The notes beneath the pieces were generated by a model. The model was not told the origin of the DNA. It did no database searches and worked only from the letters and a program-made list of their open reading frames with translations. A DNA stretch of 64,000 nucleotides from JBKPNJ01 sp963695705 (GTDB lineage Bacteria > Actinomycetota > Actinomycetes > Propionibacteriales > Nocardioidaceae), in assembly GCA_963695705.1 (NCBI GenBank), contig CAVOHB010000006.1:620001-684000 (forward strand), written 5' to 3'. This document shows positions 61,118-64,000 of the stretch, one piece after another. Every line of letters starts with the position of its first letter. The stretch's first letter is position 1. The position numbers and the translations under genes are program-made.

Positions 61118-62245
61118 ATGAGGGTGGGGCTGGTCTGCCCGTACTCACTCGACGTGCCGGGGGGAGTGCAGAACCACGTCCGCGATCTGGCGGAGACCCT
61201 CACCGGTTGGGGACACCTGGCGTCGGTGCTGGCGCCCGGGGACGACGACGACTCGCTGCCGGCATACGTGGTCCCGGCCGGTCGGGCGGTCCCGGTGCGC
61301 TACAACGGCTCGGTGGCCCGGCTCGCGTTCGGGCCGCTGTCGGCGGCACGGACCCGGCGCTGGATCCGGGAGGGCGGGTTTGACGTGCTGCACATCCACG
61401 AGCCGATGACCCCCAGCGTCTCTGTGCTCGCCCTCTGGGCCGCCAGCGGCCCGATCGTGGCGACCTTTCACACCGCAACCGCCCGGTCGCGGGCGATGAG
61501 CGCCGCCTCGGGGCTGCTCCGCCCGTCGATGGAGAAGATCAGCGCCCGCATCGCGGTCTCGGAGCTGGCGCGCGAGACTCTGGTCCAGCACGTCGGCGGC
61601 GAGCCGATGGTCGTGCCGAACGGGCTGTTCGTCGACCGCTTCGCGTTGGCGCCGCCGCGACCGGAGTGGCTCAGCGACACCGGCACGATCGTCTTCCTCG
61701 GCCGCCTCGACGAGCCACGAAAGGGCTTGCACGTGCTGCTCGCCGCGTTTCCCGAGATCCTCCGACGGCGGCCCGGGACCAGGCTGCTGGTGGTGGGTCG
61801 GGGTGATGCCGAGGAGGGGCGTGCCATGTTGCCCGCCGACGTGCGCGACGCGGTGTCGTTCCTCGGCATGGTCGACGACCCGACGCGGGCACAGGCGCTG
61901 GCGTCCGCCGACCTGTATGTCGCCCCCCACACCGGCGGCGAGAGCTTCGGCATCACCCTCGTCGAAGCGATGGCCGCGGGTGCCCCAGTCCTCGCCAGTG
62001 ATCTGCGGGCGTTCGCACTGGTGCTCCAGCAGGGTCGGCTGGGCACCCTGTTCCCGGTCAACGACCATGCCGCGCTCGTGGATCAGGCGGTGGCGCTGCT
62101 GGAGGACGATGCCCGCCGGCTGCGCATCCGTCACGCGGCGAGCCAGGACGTGCGCCGGTACGACTGGCGGACTGTCGCCCGCCAGATACTCGACGTCTAC
62201 GAGATGGTCACGGCCGACGCGGCAACGGTGCGGGAGGACTCCTAG
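61118..62245 (+). CDS. pimA: Phosphatidylinositol mannosyltransferase, GT4 family
   Basis: 375 residues. MRVGLVCPYSLDVPGGVQNH (GGV loop for donor binding), FHTATARSRAM, VPNGLFVDRF, GRLDEPRKGLHVLL, then HTGGESFGITLVEAMAAGAP with the EX7E motif. Uses GDP-mannose to form PIM1. A 17-bp tandem copy of the start region (CGCATGAGGGT at 61099 and 61116) gives a decoy ATG at 61101 that would encode only six residues. Confidence 0.93.
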   Translation: MRVGLVCPYSLDVPGGVQNHVRDLAETLTGWGHLASVLAPGDDDDSLPAYVVPAGRAVPVRYNGSVARLAFGPLSAARTRRWIREGGFDVLHIHEPMTPSVSVLALWAASGPIVATFHTATARSRAMSAASGLLRPSMEKISARIAVSELARETLVQHVGGEPMVVPNGLFVDRFALAPPRPEWLSDTGTIVFLGRLDEPRKGLHVLLAAFPEILRRRPGTRLLVVGRGDAEEGRAMLPADVRDAVSFLGMVDDPTRAQALASADLYVAPHTGGESFGITLVEAMAAGAPVLASDLRAFALVLQQGRLGTLFPVNDHAALVDQAVALLEDDARRLRIRHAASQDVRRYDWRTVARQILDVYEMVTADAATVREDS

Positions 62246-62247
62246 AC

Positions 62248-62910
62248 ATGGGTGTGCTCGGTGAGGCCGCGGCGGCCTGGATCCTGCTCGGTGTGGTGCT
62301 GCTCGGGCTGGCCACGATGCTGCTGTCGTGGACAGCGGGGCGGCTGGACCGGTTGCACACCCGGATCGAGAGCGCGCGGGCGGTGCTGGACGTCCAGCTG
62401 CTGCATCGTTCGGGCGCGACGCAGGAGCTGGCCACTCTCGGCGTACTGGATCCGGCCACTTCGCTGGTGCTCCTCGACGCCGCGCACACCGCCAGGGTTG
62501 CCACCGATGCCGACAAGGAGTCTGCGGAGTCCGACCTGACACGGGCGCTCGCGACCGCCTTCGCCGACCTCGAGGCGGTTGATGAGCTGCGGACGAACGA
62601 GGACGTCACCGACCTCGTCGACGAGCTCGCAGTCGCCTGCCGCAAGGTCGAGATGGCCCGCCGGATGCTCAACGACACCGTCGCGACGACGACATCGCTG
62701 CGCGGCAGGAGCCTGGTCCGGTGGGCTCGCCTGGCGGGAAATGCCCCGCCGCCACAGACGGTGGAGATGGTCGACCAGCCTCCGGTCGGCTTCCAGCAGG
62801 TGTCATCGTGGACGTACCATGGCAGTGCAGCGTCCGATGTGCGGACTGCCGACCATCGAACAGACGGTCGAACAGACGACGGCGCGGATCAGCCCGCGCA
62901 ACCAACTTGA
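62248..62910 (+). CDS. Membrane-anchored hypothetical protein of the PIM locus
   Basis: 220 residues. One N-terminal membrane span WILLGVVLLGLATMLLSW, then a long alpha-helical region (RLDRLHTRIESARAVLDVQL, LATLGVLDPATSLVLLDAAH, DLVDELAVACRKVEMARRML) and a disordered Asp/Thr/Arg-rich tail. Helical anchor-plus-bundle layout somewhat like LemA, without clear homology. It starts 2 nt after pimA and precedes pdxS, a conserved actinobacterial place; function unknown. Confidence 0.8.
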   Translation: MGVLGEAAAAWILLGVVLLGLATMLLSWTAGRLDRLHTRIESARAVLDVQLLHRSGATQELATLGVLDPATSLVLLDAAHTARVATDADKESAESDLTRALATAFADLEAVDELRTNEDVTDLVDELAVACRKVEMARRMLNDTVATTTSLRGRSLVRWARLAGNAPPPQTVEMVDQPPVGFQQVSSWTYHGSAASDVRTADHRTDGRTDDGADQPAQPT

Positions 62911-62920
62911 GGCCTTGATC

Positions 62921-63849
<929 letters not shown>

Positions 63850-63853
<4 letters not shown>

Positions 63854-64000
63854 ATGTGGCTGACAAGCTCTCGCCACTCGAACAGCTGCGCGACTTCACC
63901 CGGCTCCAGGTGCGGGCCGGTCTGCTCGACGATGCGGCGATCCACACGGAGATCTCCGAAGCGATCCGCGCAGAGCTGCCGCGGGAGAGTGATCCTGACT
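63850..64000 (+). CDS. Start of a hypothetical gene downstream of pdxS, cut by window edge
   Basis: GTG 63850 overlaps the pdxS stop (GTGA-type), with GTG 63856 as alternative. The visible part, ADKLSPLEQLRDFTRLQVRA then GLLDDAAIHTEISEAIRAEL, is helical and soluble and does not resemble PdxT, which begins with an amidotransferase strand. Identity unknown. Confidence 0.6.

Noticed and set aside
61145..62542. 465-codon minus-strand open frame opposite pimA
   Set aside because: Shadow of pimA; composition dominated by Arg, Pro, His and Gly with no domain.

Overview
The window is high-GC DNA from an actinomycete. Marker genes include phosphatidyl-myo-inositol mannoside (PIM) biosynthesis, a resuscitation-promoting-factor-like transglycosylase, an SsgA-like sporulation/division regulator, HemQ-type heme synthesis, actinobacterial families (DUF3000, DUF4349, DUF1206, DUF2277, DUF6318-like), frequent GTG starts and ATGA-type overlaps. 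The mixture fits a Propionibacteriales-like lineage (Nocardioidaceae/Kribbellaceae); that placement is inference.

Layout. 0-13 kb: accessory metabolism (CocE/NonD hydrolase, DmpA/P1 peptidase, HDAC-family deacetylase, double GNAT, ArfB, secreted M43 metalloprotease, DJ-1/PfpI, DUF1206 membrane protein, FUSC transporter, aldo/keto reductase) with a frameshift-ridden lipoprotein locus at 4-5.5 kb. 12.8-13.5 kb: Rpf-like gene behind a c-di-AMP (ydaO-type) riboswitch. 14.7-28.6 kb: rnd-DUF3000 divergent from hemE, then hemY, hemQ and msrB, split by two tandem zinc-ribbon/nucleotide-cyclase/AAA/TPR regulator genes and a DUF4349 lipoprotein. 28.6-34.3 kb: stand-alone LigD-like polymerase and ATP-dependent DNA ligase, RibD-like reductase, PPK2. 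34.3-37.9 kb: assimilatory sulfate reduction operon (sulfite reductase, zinc-ribbon protein, CysH, CbiX/SirB-like chelatase) with a Cys leader peptide upstream. 38-42.3 kb: glyA, YihY/BrkB, RsgA, cold-shock protein. 42.4-47.2 kb: hypothetical proteins, a coiled-coil protein and a 890-residue patatin. 47.2-50.8 kb: a decayed integrative element between a tRNA-Val gene and a duplicated tRNA 3' end, holding an integrase fragment fused to a terminase-like tail, plus two allene-oxide-cyclase-barrel paralogues. 50.8-53.5 kb: tRNA-Gly/Cys/Val, a PabC-like aminotransferase, CGNR regulator, SsgA-like protein, second tRNA-Val. 54.5-64 kb: thrS-HIT-(EF-G2 opposite)-pgsA-patA-pimA-membrane protein-pdxS, the conserved PIM locus.

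Two features cut across the window. Single-base frameshifts break many otherwise well conserved genes and concentrate in the near-identical tandem cyclase pair, which looks more like unpolished sequencing error than decay. Interspersed non-coding repeats occur as well: three arrays of a roughly 21-bp-spaced GTCGGATCG unit (8.9, 30.8, 34.3 kb), and a 61-bp palindromic element present twice in opposite orientation (6.1 and 47.3 kb).
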